DNA of 64,000 bases, from positions 85,157,691 to 85,221,690 of the forward strand of contig CM037877.1 in NCBI GenBank assembly GCA_021292165.1, written 5' to 3'. Made by a program: the position numbers and the translations under genes. Below are positions 26,701 to 40,100 of this stretch, piece by piece; the stretch's first letter is position 1; each line of letters begins with the position of its first letter. Source of the stretch: Shinisaurus crocodilurus (taxonomy: Eukaryota > Chordata > Lepidosauria > Squamata > Shinisauridae). Under the pieces are notes generated by a model, which searched no databases, was not told where the DNA came from, and saw only the letters and a list, made by a program, of their open reading frames with translations.

Positions 26701-28143
26701 GTTAATGTAGTTCCCTGCCCCCACAGTGCAATCTTACCTTGTCTACTCAGAAATCAGTCCCATGGAGCTCAATGCTCAACTTACTACTGTTTGACCAATC
26801 AGTGTTAAGCGGCTTCACCACCAGAAGCACAATATAGTATCTGCAAACAGCAAATCCTTTTAGACATAAAAATCTGTGTGTGTCAAAGTGAATGAACAAA
26901 GTACTGGTTTTTCCTGAGAATACAAGCTTTCACAAAGCAGCATGGTTTTTGTACAGGGCACTATTTCTGCTCGCATGCTTAACCTCTGAAATCCCACCAC
27001 AATGTGAGCTGGTCCACACACAGATATGTTAATGAGACATCACTCAAATGCTGTGTAGCTAATCCAGCATTATCTGCAGTTAGTTGCATTATCACGAAAC
27101 AACTTTCCATAACCAGCCTGGATTATGTTTTTCCCTTGCTACTCCATTTCCTATGTGAGGAGGGGGAATGCCATTCCCTGAACAGTTGAAAACAATAGAG
27201 GTGTAATATAATGGAGTGGTTCCTCAATGGAAGTGATTTTGGGGTGGCTGCAGAAACACAGACCTGAAAGCCACATGAAGACACCTGATCTGGTCAGGCC
27301 TTTTGTCTACCTTGCCTAATGTCTACTCAGAGTAGCAGCAGCTCAAACAGAGGTATTTCCTAGCCCTGCTACCTCAGTTTCTTTTTTAACCAGGGTTCTT
27401 CTGAATGGAAAGCATTTTCTCTACCACTAAGGCACAGAACTTGAAATGCCTGTGTTGTCCACAATCCTGGATTTCCTTGGTTTATATAACTAAATAAAGA
27501 AAGCACATTTCAAATCTAATTTCTACGGGAAAGCTCAGTGTTATTTTTCTAACGAAGTTAGAAAATGGGTTGTAAGCAACACGGGGGCTTTATCTTAGCA
27601 GAAAGTGCTTACGTCCACACAAGTTGAGGTACCTGAGTTTCGCTGATCCTCCTTACCCACTTAAGCCTCCCCACCAAAAAAGCAGTTCCAAATGGCTGGG
27701 AGATCCTCCAGAACAGAATGGGATATGGTGCAGAAGGCTGCAGTAAAGTAGGGGGGATTGGGGGAAATCAGGTGCCCCAAATTGAATGAGTGGAAGTGCT
27801 TTCTGCTAAGGCAAAGCCATCACAGGAGACAACCCAATATTGACTGCAACAAGTAGTGTGATTCTTAGTGGTACAAAGGTTTTAGATTAGGGCTCTCCAA
27901 CCTTGTTGCTGGCCTACAGTTCCCAGCATACCCAGCCAGCATGGCTAATGGCAAGGGATTCCGGGAGCTGTAGTCCAGCAACATCTGGGGACCCAAGGTT
28001 GGAGAGCCCTGTTTTAGATCATTGTTATGCCTAGACCAAATTAATTTCTCCTGAATCAGTTATCAGTGGGCTGAACTACGGTAGTTTGTCTAATACATGA
28101 AAAAACTTAGCATTAAGTGCACAACTTAATTTGTGTGTATGTG

Positions 28144-28179
<36 letters not shown>

Positions 28180-31100
28180 GGGACACTGCTTGATTGCATT
28201 TCTTTTCTTGCTGTGTCAGTGTGACTTGAGAAACAATACTGTGTCAATAACATGCAGAGTTGTTGATTCCCTTCTATAGGAGTACAGGCAGTCCCTGAGT
28301 TAAGAATATCCGACTTACAGACAACCAATACTTAAGAATGGACTTCTGGGTTCCCCGGCGCTACGTTGTTTATGTAGAGTACATAGCGTAGTATACTACG
28401 CAATTTGCGTAAATGCCGATTTTAACATATAGAACGCTATGCTGTTCCGACTTACGTACAAATTCGACTTAAAGACATTCTTAAGAACAGAACTCGTTTG
28501 TAACCTGGGGACTGCCTGTAATGACAACTTGAGCATATGAACATGATGAACAATCTGCCAGCTTAAAATACTGTTACCATATACTTGTGCCTGTATGTCT
28601 CCCTATGATACCATCACAATGTTGGAGGGAAATCATATTTTCTGGTGGTAGTTCTGACATATGTGTAGCTATAGTCCACTGGCATAACAAAGCTTGGGAT
28701 TGTGACCAAAATTCCTGTAACCCCTTTTACAATTTGCCCAATGCAATTCACTGACTGGTTTCGCATGACATGACAACCCATCATGGGTAACTAACTACAA
28801 TGGGTTGTCGTGTTGTCTGAACCCAGACCGCTTACCACAGGCTAGCTTATTTTTCAGCAACGAGCCACACTGACAACCCATGGCTTATTCTAGGGGTTGT
28901 TCGACCCATGATGGGTTGTTCTGTTGTCTGAACCCGGGAGAGCAATTTCATCATGGGTTGTGGGGAACGGCTAGCAAGAGCAGCAAAAAACCCTGCTGTT
29001 CTTCGTGATCTCACCTTTGTCACTGTCAATGACAACCCCTCCAAGGATGCCCAAGTGGCACTTTGGAACAACCGTCACTGGTTCTTCTTTTTAATTTCTT
29101 TGGCCCCAGAAAATTGTGAAAATATGTTCGTAATTTTGTTTTATTTTGTTGGTCTTTCACAAGTGCACGCTTACAGCTGTCATATGTGTAGTCTTACCTG
29201 GTCAATTTCCTTGTATGTTTCAGCTCTCTAACATACATGGAAAGTGACAAGGCAAGACTGCATATAGCCTAATTTGCACAGTTGCCAGGGGCCAATTGTC
29301 AAGTTGTCAATTGAAAAGCAATGCGATGTGGCTGCAAAGAAGGCAAATGCTATTTTGGGCTGCATTAATAGAAGTATAGCTTCCAAATCGCGTGAAGTGA
29401 TAATTCCCCTTTACTCGGCACTGGTTAGGCCTCATCTTGAGTACTGCGTCCAGTTCTGGGCACCACACTTTCAGAAGGATGTAGACAAACTGGAGAGGGT
29501 TCCGAAGGAGGGCAACAAGGATGAAAAAGGGACTGGAAACAAGGCCCTATCCTATGAGGAGAGACTGAAAGAACTGGGCATGTTTAGCCTTCAGAAGAGG
29601 AGACTGAGGGGAGATATGATTGCACTCTTCCAGTACTTGAAGGGATGTCACACAGAGGAGGGCCAGGATCTCTTCTCGATCATCCCAGTTTGCAGGACAC
29701 GGAATAATGGGCTCAAGTTACAGGAACCTAGATTCCACCTAAACATCAGGAAAAATTTCCTGACTGTCAGAGCAATAAGACAATGGAATCAACTACCTAG
29801 GGAGGTGGTGGGCTCTCCCAATCTGGAGGCATTCAAGGTGCAGCTGGACAGCCATCTGTCAGGGATGCTTTGACCTGGATTCCTGCATTGAGCAGGGGGT
29901 TGGACTCGATGGCCTTGTAGGCCCCTTCCAACTCTACTTTTCTATTATTCTATTTCCATGGGTGGTGCTTTGACAGGAGACACCATCCAGGGCATTGACG
30001 AGGCAAAGCTGTGCATTTCAGATAGCCAGAGCTGCGCACCTGTGCAACTCCAGAAATCAGACACATGTTTAAAAAATTAATGAATGTAAACATTTGCACA
30101 AATCTTGGGTGCAAAAAGAGAGAGAGAAAAGGGGTGGCCAAACCAGTGAGGGCCACTCCAATGTGCTGCTTGGGCACTTTGAAGGGGCTGTCATTGGCTG
30201 TTACTTTGGAGATCACGAAAAGCGTGAAGGGGGAAAAAAAGGGGCCGCAAAAGGGGTTAGGGTCAGTGCGGGGGAGAGCGAGCCAGTTGCTTCAAGGTGT
30301 CGCTTGGGCACTTGGTGGAGCAGCTGTCACTGGTGTTGGCCTGGGAGAGCTTGGCAAGGGGTTTCTGCTGTTCTTGCCGAGTGGCTTGCTTGCCGCTTCC
30401 CTGTACCCATGATGAGATCGGTCACCTGGGTTTGGACAACATGGCAACCCATCATGTGTACAACAACCCCTAGCACAAGCCATGGGTTTGCAGGGTGTCT
30501 TGTTGTTGCCCACAAACATGTGACCCTGTGGGAAGTGGTACAGGTTCAGACAACACACCAACACACTGTGGCTAGTTACCCACAATGGGTTGCTGTGTCG
30601 TGCAAACCCAGTCACTATCTTAAAAGCTCAAATTTATTTGTATAATTGATGTGTTCTGCCAACCTTAAGATGAATGAAGTTTTCTTTACAAAAAAAACAC
30701 CAAAGATATAACTGCTTCTGCAGACTATTAATGTGAAACAATAGCACCATCCTCTCACATAGTCCCATTAGCACAAGTCATGTTTTCAGTGAGAGTTACC
30801 ACCATTTTGTTTCTGACAGATGGTTTGTTTTTTCTTCTTCTGCAGAAACAAAATATGATCTTATTATTAGAGAATGAATAGCTTAGTTCAGCACTGTGGT
30901 GTCCAGTTGATCATACAATTAATAATGACGATTCACCCAAGTGGGCAAAGGACACATGCCCTATCACAAACAAAGCTACTTCATCATCCTATATTTATGC
31001 CACACCTGCCACACACACATTTCGAGATGCAAACAGTTAAAAAAAAAACTTGACTTCACTGCAATGGGATGGTACATTTGTTTCACTTTTCCATAAAGCA

Positions 31101-34100
31101 AATATTGAATCAGGAAGTTGTGCCATTTTTTTACTCTCATCTATGATCCTTGAATACACATTCAATTGCATGTCAAAGCTCAAGGATTATGACTGAAGGT
31201 ATTTATTATGCTAGCCATAGGCCAAACGAATTTTCAAACATAAAACATGCTTAAACCCCAAAACTAAATATATAGAGATGTTACTATACAAACCTGAGAT
31301 AACACACATAATCATTATGCAACATAAAACACCATCATAAATAAAAGTATCACACCATAAAATGCATAACTTTAGAAAGGGATGCAAGATTCCATTATCT
31401 TATCATGGAACTGAGAAGATTATACAGAAACCTTCAGACAGTAATTTGCTGTATCCTATGAGTCCATAAAGCCAGTTTCAGTCTGGTTTTAGCAACCACT
31501 AAAGCAAACATAGTGATGGCTTAAATGCTAATAAGAGATTATCAAAATATTATTAAATATTCAAAACATTTAATATACTAGCTTTTCAGTTTACATATAA
31601 TTATGTAAATTAGCCAGTGTGGCGTAGTGGTTAGAGTGTTGGACCAGGACTCTGGGAGATGCAGGTTCTAGTCCCTGCTTGGCCATGAAACTCACTGGGT
31701 GACTTTGGGCCAGTCATTGACTCTCAGCCTAACCCACCTCACAGGGTTGTTGTGAGGATAAAATGGAGAGGAGGAGGAGGATTATGTAAGCCGCCTTGGG
31801 TTCCTTGCAGGAAAAAAGGCTGGGTATAAATATAATAAATAAATAAAGTAAATAAATATATAAACAGTACAATGCAGTAATAACAAAGGAAATGATTTTA
31901 GATTTCCAGAGAGGAGCACATAATACAGTCCACTATAATATTTTTCTCACTTTTTATCCTAAATCACAAGGTGTGGGTTTAGAACTATGCCTGGGAAAAG
32001 CCAAAATCAGCCCCAAAATGCCAATGATAAAGGTCGTCTTAAGATGTAGAATTATTTCTATTGGCTGGACCCAATGCTGTCATTCTTTGACAGAACTGGT
32101 TCCCATCAATGGAACCAGGAGGGTGGCAATCCCCCCTCTCTTCCCCTGTGCACCCTCCAAAACTGCTCCACAGTGCTAGGAAATCCTATGGAACAGATTT
32201 TTAGGCAGCACAGAGAGCTTCAGGAGAAAGGGGGGAAGTCCCATTGCACCAATGCCCCATTAGTGTAACATTGGATTTAATCTTATGTCTCACAATGGCA
32301 CATTAGGGAGTAAAGTGTAAAGTAAAAGGGTTTCTAACCTCTGTGGATTTCCCCAAACCAATGGGTCCTAATGTCCAACAGGAACTGAATCCAGCTTAGA
32401 GAGTTAAAGGCCTTAAAAGAAATACTTCCAATGTAGGGGTCTGTCACCGCTCAATCCTATACATATTTACTCAAATTATGGCCCACAATTTTCAACAAGG
32501 CTTACTCACTGGGTTGCAAACTTAAGAGTGGAAAGATGCCTGGCTATAACTGACAGGTTTGCAAAACATCAACACCACCACACATTCCTTTTCAGAAGTG
32601 GTTTTTAAAAAAGACTCCTGTTCCCTTTTCTGAGTTTATAACAAAACCTAAATTCTGAAAATCTAGAGGTGGGTTCCATTTGTTTACCTATTTGCTAGTT
32701 CTATGCATGCACTGGAACTTTTAGGATTTCCCCTTCCAAGTGCAGCTCCTTATATGGCTCTTTGGGTGCCACTCTAGGCTGGGAGGTCCAGAAAGTAGAA
32801 TACGTCCTATCCTATTAGAATTTAGGAGGATGGCCTCGGAGGATGGTTCAAAAGTTTGAGAAGCATTGTTTTACAAGATAGATTAATATTTGTTTTTGGG
32901 TGTTAGCTGAAGTTCTCTTGGAAAAAAAACACCGTCCTCATTCTTTTTCAGCAATGTGTTTTGCTTGGGAAAGGAATAATCAATTCTGTCTGGTATGAAA
33001 CTACCATCTGCACAATGTCCTGCTGGTACACACTGCTTCAGGGTCTATGCTTTTAGAACTCCTCCTTTCACCCAAACATTTAAAACACTAAGAAAAACAG
33101 ATTTTGTCCTCATTCTCCCAGAGCTTGGGATCAGGAATAATTTATATGTGGAATGAAAGAGGCAACACACAGGAGGAAATTCAATATTCTATTGTGATGA
33201 AAGCATTTCCTGAATATTCTTCTAATCGTAAACACAAAGTATGGAGAATGCCCAAGAGGATAGTGTTGGAGAACTTGTTTCTAGGAAGCAGAGGCTGAAG
33301 ACAGACATAATTTTGAAAGTGATATGCTGTCTGCTCTTTTTTTAACCACCTCACTGTCTCTAGCATAATGGTGAACTGAACACCAACATATCATTTTTGC
33401 TGCTGCCACCTACTTCTCAGGCATGGAAGCAAAGCAACTCAATGCCAGATGCCTGAGATAAAAGCAGCACAGCCTCTTCTCAGGCACATGACATACCTAC
33501 GGGGGTGTGTGCTTTGTCTCCAAGTTGGAGGAGGTGGATGCAGGCACTAGCGACCTGGCAGGTGAGCAAACAAGGAGTGGCAAAAAGGATATATCGATAT
33601 TCAATTCACTTCTATATGAGATACAGAGCTTAATATAAGGGGAGAACTGACTGCACATGCTTTGTGCTCCCTTTCCATATTATGTCTGTCTTCAGCCAGA
33701 GCCTACAAACAGAGAAGAAACGTAAGAACATAAGAAGAACCATAAAGGATCAGACCAAGGGTCCATCTCATCCAGCATTCTGTTCACACAGTGACCAACC
33801 AGCTGCTCACAAAACCCCTCATAAAGAACAGGTACATAGTTTGGGAGTGCTCCTGGATTTATCATTGTCATTAGAGACCAAAGTGGCTTCTGTGGTGAGG
33901 AGCACCTATTACCAACTCAGGTTGCTATGTCAGCTACGGCCTTTCCTGGACAGGGATAGCCTGGCCACTGTAGTCCATGCATTGGTAACCTCATGTTTAG
34001 ATTACTGTAATGCACTTTATCTGGGGCTACCCTTGCACTTGCTCCAGAAGCTGCAGCTAGTGCAGAATGCAGCAGCCAGGATACTGAGTGAAGTGCCAGG

Positions 34101-37100
34101 CCATGCACATATTAAACCAGTGTTGAAGCAAGTGCACCGGCTACCTATTAGCAACCAAGCCAAGTACAAGATCATGCTGTTGGCACATAAAGCCCTGAAC
34201 AGCTTGGGACCAGGTTACCTGGCAGATCACCTTCCCCAATACAGACCTGTGCGATCATTAAGATCATCAGTGGAGCTCTTATTTTTATTCATTCATTTAC
34301 AACATGTATATACTGCTCCACATCTAAACAGATTCTGGAGCAGTGAACAATAAAAGATAAAAAGAATAAAACATCATATTAAAAGTTTTTTAAAAAACAG
34401 AATATTAATTTTAAAAAAACATGACTGGTCAATCAAGGAAGTACCAAGACCTGCAGACTGCCATCTCGCAGCCCTCTCCATGGTGGCATCCAATTCATGA
34501 AATGATCTCCCCACTGGTATCCGGTGCCAACTATAATATGTGTTAGGGGCCAGTTATAGGGTGATCAGGCAGGGAAACCTTTACAGAAATTGCTTCTTTG
34601 ATTCTTTTAGGACACAAGTAACTGATATTGGTATATGTGGGCAGACAGACTAATCAGTAATTTTGTGGGCCAGTAATTTTTGTGGATTAATTTGTAAGTC
34701 TGCATGTCTGTGGTCCAAATGATCTTCCCTTAGTGTAGGCTCACGGAAAAACTCCCCCTCCCCAATTAGCCACCCCTGTACCACAACCCTCTCTCCTCAG
34801 CAGGTTCCCCCAACCCTCCAGCGAGCATGGGGGGGGGGGCTGTCTGAGGGCTGGTGGGGACAGGAGGGGGGAATCCACCTGCCCCATTACACAGGTGGAT
34901 TTCTGGATCTAACTCTTCATTAAACAAAATGAATAGAATGTGCATCTGGCCTCAGCTGCTACTGGATAACCTTGGGACAGCCCAGGAGCCAGGTCACCAT
35001 CTGTGCACTGAGGATACCAATGGACAGGAGATGCCATCTATAGCAAGACAGATCCTTCACCAGACAATGTTGATTCCCAACCATCATCACTAGTCTAGCC
35101 TAGATCCTAGTTTGTAAATATTACCTCTATAAAAGGAAACCGATACTTTGTAAACAGGACACATCAGCATTTTCCAGTAAGAACCTTCTTCACATATTCC
35201 TATGGTTGTGACAAAATAATTAGCCAATCACGCCAGAAGCACTACCTTTAGTCAGGAAAAAAAAACACATTAGCATAACCAATGTAATAATTGTCTGCTT
35301 GAAGGCTTCTTCTAATTTAATGTGGCCCCTACAGAATCACTTCTAAATCCAGATTTTCCTTATTGCCGTCAGAAATGAAGCTTCAGTATATGTAAAAGCA
35401 CTTGTGAATATTCATCCTGTGCTATGCTTACCTTACCCCACTCCCATCTAAAGCTCTTTGGGGCAGAGACTAAGTGCCATGTAGTAAACAAGGTGTATTA
35501 CTCTACACACACACACGCACACACACACTATTAGAAGACATAAGAAGCCAGTATAGCGTAGTGGTGAGAGTGTTGGACTGGGACTCGGCAGATCTGGGTT
35601 CTAGTCCCCGCTCGGCCATGAAACTCACTGGGTGACTTTGGGCCAGTCACTGACTCTCAGCCTAACCTACCTCACAGGATTGTTATGAGGATAAAATGGA
35701 GAGGAGGAGGATGATTATGTAAGCTGCCTTGGGTTCCTTGCAGGAAAAAAGGCGGGGTATAAATATAATAAATAAATAAATAAATAAAAAGAAACAGTTA
35801 ACCATGTAAAATTTTAGGAGTTGATTAAGTAAGAAGGACCCAATAAGATTCTATTCTGATGCCTGTAGATTTGCTTTAAGAAAAAGTTACTGCGGACAAC
35901 AAATTCTGATGTACGTTTTCCTACTACCAGGTAATCCTGTGAGCTGGACATATTTTAGGCACTACCATGAATTTGCAGACAGCCTGGAATGGAATTGCAA
36001 AAAGCTTTCCCATACATTATGTAAGAAGTTACCAGCTTTTGTTCTTTTTAATCCGATTTTCTCTCACTGAAGTACGTAATCTGTTTATTTTCACGATAGC
36101 ACATTTTTCTATAGCTTTATAATTTTGATGCTACAATTAACTTTTTGACATTATAAAGGTGGAAAGGACATAAGGGTTTCCAGAGACAAAATTCGTATGC
36201 ATAATTACTAATTGCTTGAGTTCATGGAATATTCATTTCCAGAGGCTAGGATGTGGAACAATGCCCTTTGTTAGGGAAAATGTCTGATGAGCATGCAGCT
36301 GATTATTAGATCATCTCAACTTCACGCTCAAAATCCAAACAAAAGGTAGCTTCATGTTCACTAACAAGACTTGACACAATGCTGCAGTGTGCCAACAAAC
36401 ATTGCACTCCTCTCATGAGGGATGCCCTCTTTGTCGTATAACCTCTATCTCAACCTAGTTTCTCATTGGGGCACTTTCATGCTTTGCCCTAAAAATCTTC
36501 CCTCCCTTTGTTCTTTATATTCTCACACAATAAAAAAATCTATCCTGCCCCACAAGAGAAAGGATGGAACTTGGCACAATCTTCCTTACACACCTATACC
36601 ACGCCCTGAGATCACTTCACATTACAAAATACTTCCTTGAAGGAATCAGAATGTATTCCGTATGTAGATCAAGGATGGTCAACAAATGCCCCCCGCCCGG
36701 TCCCCGGCCATATTTGAAGCTCGTGATGCTCCCACTGATAAATTTGCTACTGCAGCAAAAAAATGCCCCCCCCCCCCCATTTTCCTTTAAAACAATGCAC
36801 GCAGGGAGAGCATGCCTCGTTGGGGAACAGAATCGTGCTCCTGGAAGGCTCTGCAGCTATAGTGGTAGAGCAGAGGGGCGCAGCCCCCAGTGGGGGAGAA
36901 ATTGGCCTCTGGACCCGCTGAGGTTGCCCACACCCAATGTACTCAATGTTTGATTATCTTATGTCTGTGGGGTTTTTCTTGGGGTTTTTTTTTTTTTTTT
37001 TGGTTTGGTTTTTTTGCTGCATATACACACAAGTGGGTGAGCCATAATTCACCTGTATCAGCCTCCCACACAGATCAAAAACCACACATGGGCTTCATGG

Positions 37101-40100
37101 TAATTTCTGCGGAAGTGCTTTCTGTATAGGAACTTCAACATGTGAGGTTACAGTTGCTTTTCTTGGCAAGGTTTCATGGACTGAATGGCAAAACTAAAAT
37201 TCCAGTTACAGTTCTCCTCCTGGGAAAGAGTCTGAAAGCATAAATAGAACTGGTAGCCACCAACTTTAATTTGCTAAGGACACAATCCTATGCAGTGCTG
37301 GCTGGGGAATGCTGGGAGTTGCAGGACTTCTGTCTGTCTAAACATGCATAGGATTGCACCTTAACTGATGCAAACTAACAAAAGCAATGGAATGCATAGT
37401 TAAATACACAGAGACTTTCTAAAAACAACACTGTGATCTTACTTGAACTGTTCATTAGAAGAATGAAAAAAAACATGTTTCAAGAGCCTCACATTCAATC
37501 TTAAAATAATTATCTTTAGTGTTTTTTTTCTACAGATGCTTTATTGGTTTATACCAGCCTTTCCCAACCTGGTGCCCTCCAGATGTTTTGGACTAAAACT
37601 CTCAATGTTCCTTACCATTGCCCATGCTGGCTAGGGCTGATGGGAGTTGAAGTCTAAAACATCTGGAAGTTTGGGGAAGGTTGGTTTGAACGATGCTTGT
37701 TGGTTGGTTTGAACGATGCTTGTTATTTCCCTTAAAAAAAAAAAAAACTAATCTGCCAATGCCCTTCTATGAGTGACCTCTACCATCTGGGTTGAGGTGA
37801 AACAGGGCATTTCAGCTGTGGCATCCTGCCTTTGGAACACTCTCTTCAGGACAGGCTCATCTTGTCCTTTTAGCACTAGGCAAAGATCTATTAATTCTCC
37901 CAGGCTTTTTAAAGAACTTTTGTACCTGGTTTTATTTGTTTGAAATCATTTTTAGGCTACCTTTAAGGGTAAAACCCTCTCAAGGCTACGTACAAGATAA
38001 AAACCATACAAAACAAATCAGGGTTGCAAAAAATCATGACTTTTTGCAAACAATTGAAAAAAATCAATTTTTTAAAAATTAAACCAATGACTTTTTTGAT
38101 TTAATCAATTTCCCCCCCAATTTTTTTTTAGTAAAATTAATTTCAAAGTTTCAGGCAACCACATGTACAAATAGCCTACACTTAATAGTTAAGAACACCA
38201 AATTATACAGAAAACACTTTCCTCATTTTTTTTACGTTACCAGTATTATCGGTTGCTAGGCTACCTACACGACACGGTTGCAAAAAATCATGATTTTTTG
38301 CAAAACAATATCAATTTTTATTGATGATTTAATCAATGATTTAATCATTGATTTAAATCATTCTGATTTAAATCATTGCAACCCTGAAATAAATACAATA
38401 AAATTCAATAACTACATATCCATTGAAAGTTCAATAAAAACAAAGGTTACTTATTTAAAGAAAAATCAGTAAAAACAGAAGTTAACTAGAACCAGCAGCC
38501 CAAGAACTTATGGAAAGGCCAACAAATACAGGTGGGTCTTCAGAGCTTTCCTGAAGACCTGCAAAGAAGGGCCCTGACAAACCCGCAATGGAAGCTGATT
38601 CCAGAGCTGCGGGACCACCACTGGAAAAAGGTAGCCAGTGAAGAGAAATCCAAAGCAAAGAAACATGATCATTATTTCATGCAGAAAAGTAATGAGGGTG
38701 GGCACAATGCAAATGGAAACAAGAGCCTTCAAGTAGAATAGTCAAAACCCAATTAAAAAGTCATTACAATAATCCGATCGGGACAAATAAGAGAACAAAC
38801 CAATGTATGGGAAGAAACAAGAGAAAGAAAACATTGTGTCTAACAACTGAGAATGACAGAATTTGGTTAGAGCTGAAATCTGAGGGGGGAAACAAAAGAA
38901 CCCAAACACCATCAAGATCTCTAGCTTGAGAAGAAAGAGAAATAGTTCATCGATGGCTAACAAAACAGAATACACATGCAGGGAAAGGAGAAAAATAAGA
39001 AATACTATCTCTTGAAGATTTAGCTTCAAAAGAATGAGCAGACAGCCACTTAGAAATAGCAAGGTGACAAGATCAAAGATTAACCAAGGAAGAAGACAGG
39101 TTGTAGACAGAAAAGAGTAATGGAATTTCATCAACATATACATGATACTTCTGTGCTTTGCATTTTGTGAATTGCTGTGAACTGCCCAGAGAGCTTCAGC
39201 TGTTGGGCAGTATAGAAATGAATTTATTATTGTTGTTGTTGTTGTTAATAATTAATCCCCAAAGATGGACATCCCTTCCAAGGCCACAGCAGCGACTCCT
39301 CCCGTGGAGCGTCCTCCCCCGGATTGCAGCAGGTGCGGTTCTTTTCGCGATGGCTGGGATTCATCTTCTGTCTTTGGTACCAGTGTGGGAGGGGCATTCC
39401 CAGGGGCAGGGAAGGGAGGAGTGAGGCACTGCCGTCCCCTGAGCAATCCAGGCGGTGCCTCAGCCTCTTCTCCTTGCAAGGAGAGAAAAAACATTTAGAT
39501 GGCCGATTTGGAGGCCGAGGGGAGCGTGGCAGCAATTCTAGCTGCCACAGTCCTCTCGCCTTCCACTGGATGCCCATAATCCTCTGAATTCGGAGGGTTC
39601 CAGGCATCCACATTGGATGGGGCTGCTAAAAGATGAAGATAAAGAATAAAAAACAGAGGGCCTAATGCAGAACTGGGTGGGGGAGGGGGGAGAGATAGAC
39701 TGAGGAAAAGAGCCATTAAAAGAAACATGGTAGGTATGATTAAAAAGGCAAGGGGATAACAAAGAACACATCTATGAATTAAAAACAACACATACAAAGT
39801 TCATCCCATCTGCTAACTCTTGTGTTGTGCTTTTGTGCCTACTAATTTTTGACTCTTCACTTTTATACTGCCCAAGACAGAAACTAGTATATTTCTGCTC
39901 ACACAGAGAGAAAAGAGTATTGTGGCAACTTAAAGACTAACACATATATCGTTTTAAACTGTGCATCACTTTGAGAGCCCTTGTTGGCCACCAAAGTTAT
40001 TATAAAGACTTTTAATGAATAAATAAATGTTGGCATAACCTTTTGAGTACTAGAACCCACTTCATCTTCCTGTTGTGTTTATGCAGTGCCTTGTAACAGG

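Noticed and set aside
29274..29873. 199-codon open frame, the longest clean plus-strand frame apart from L2
   Set aside because: Its translation is the CR1 ORF2 C terminus ([21 protein letters not shown]), so it is a retroposon and not a host gene.
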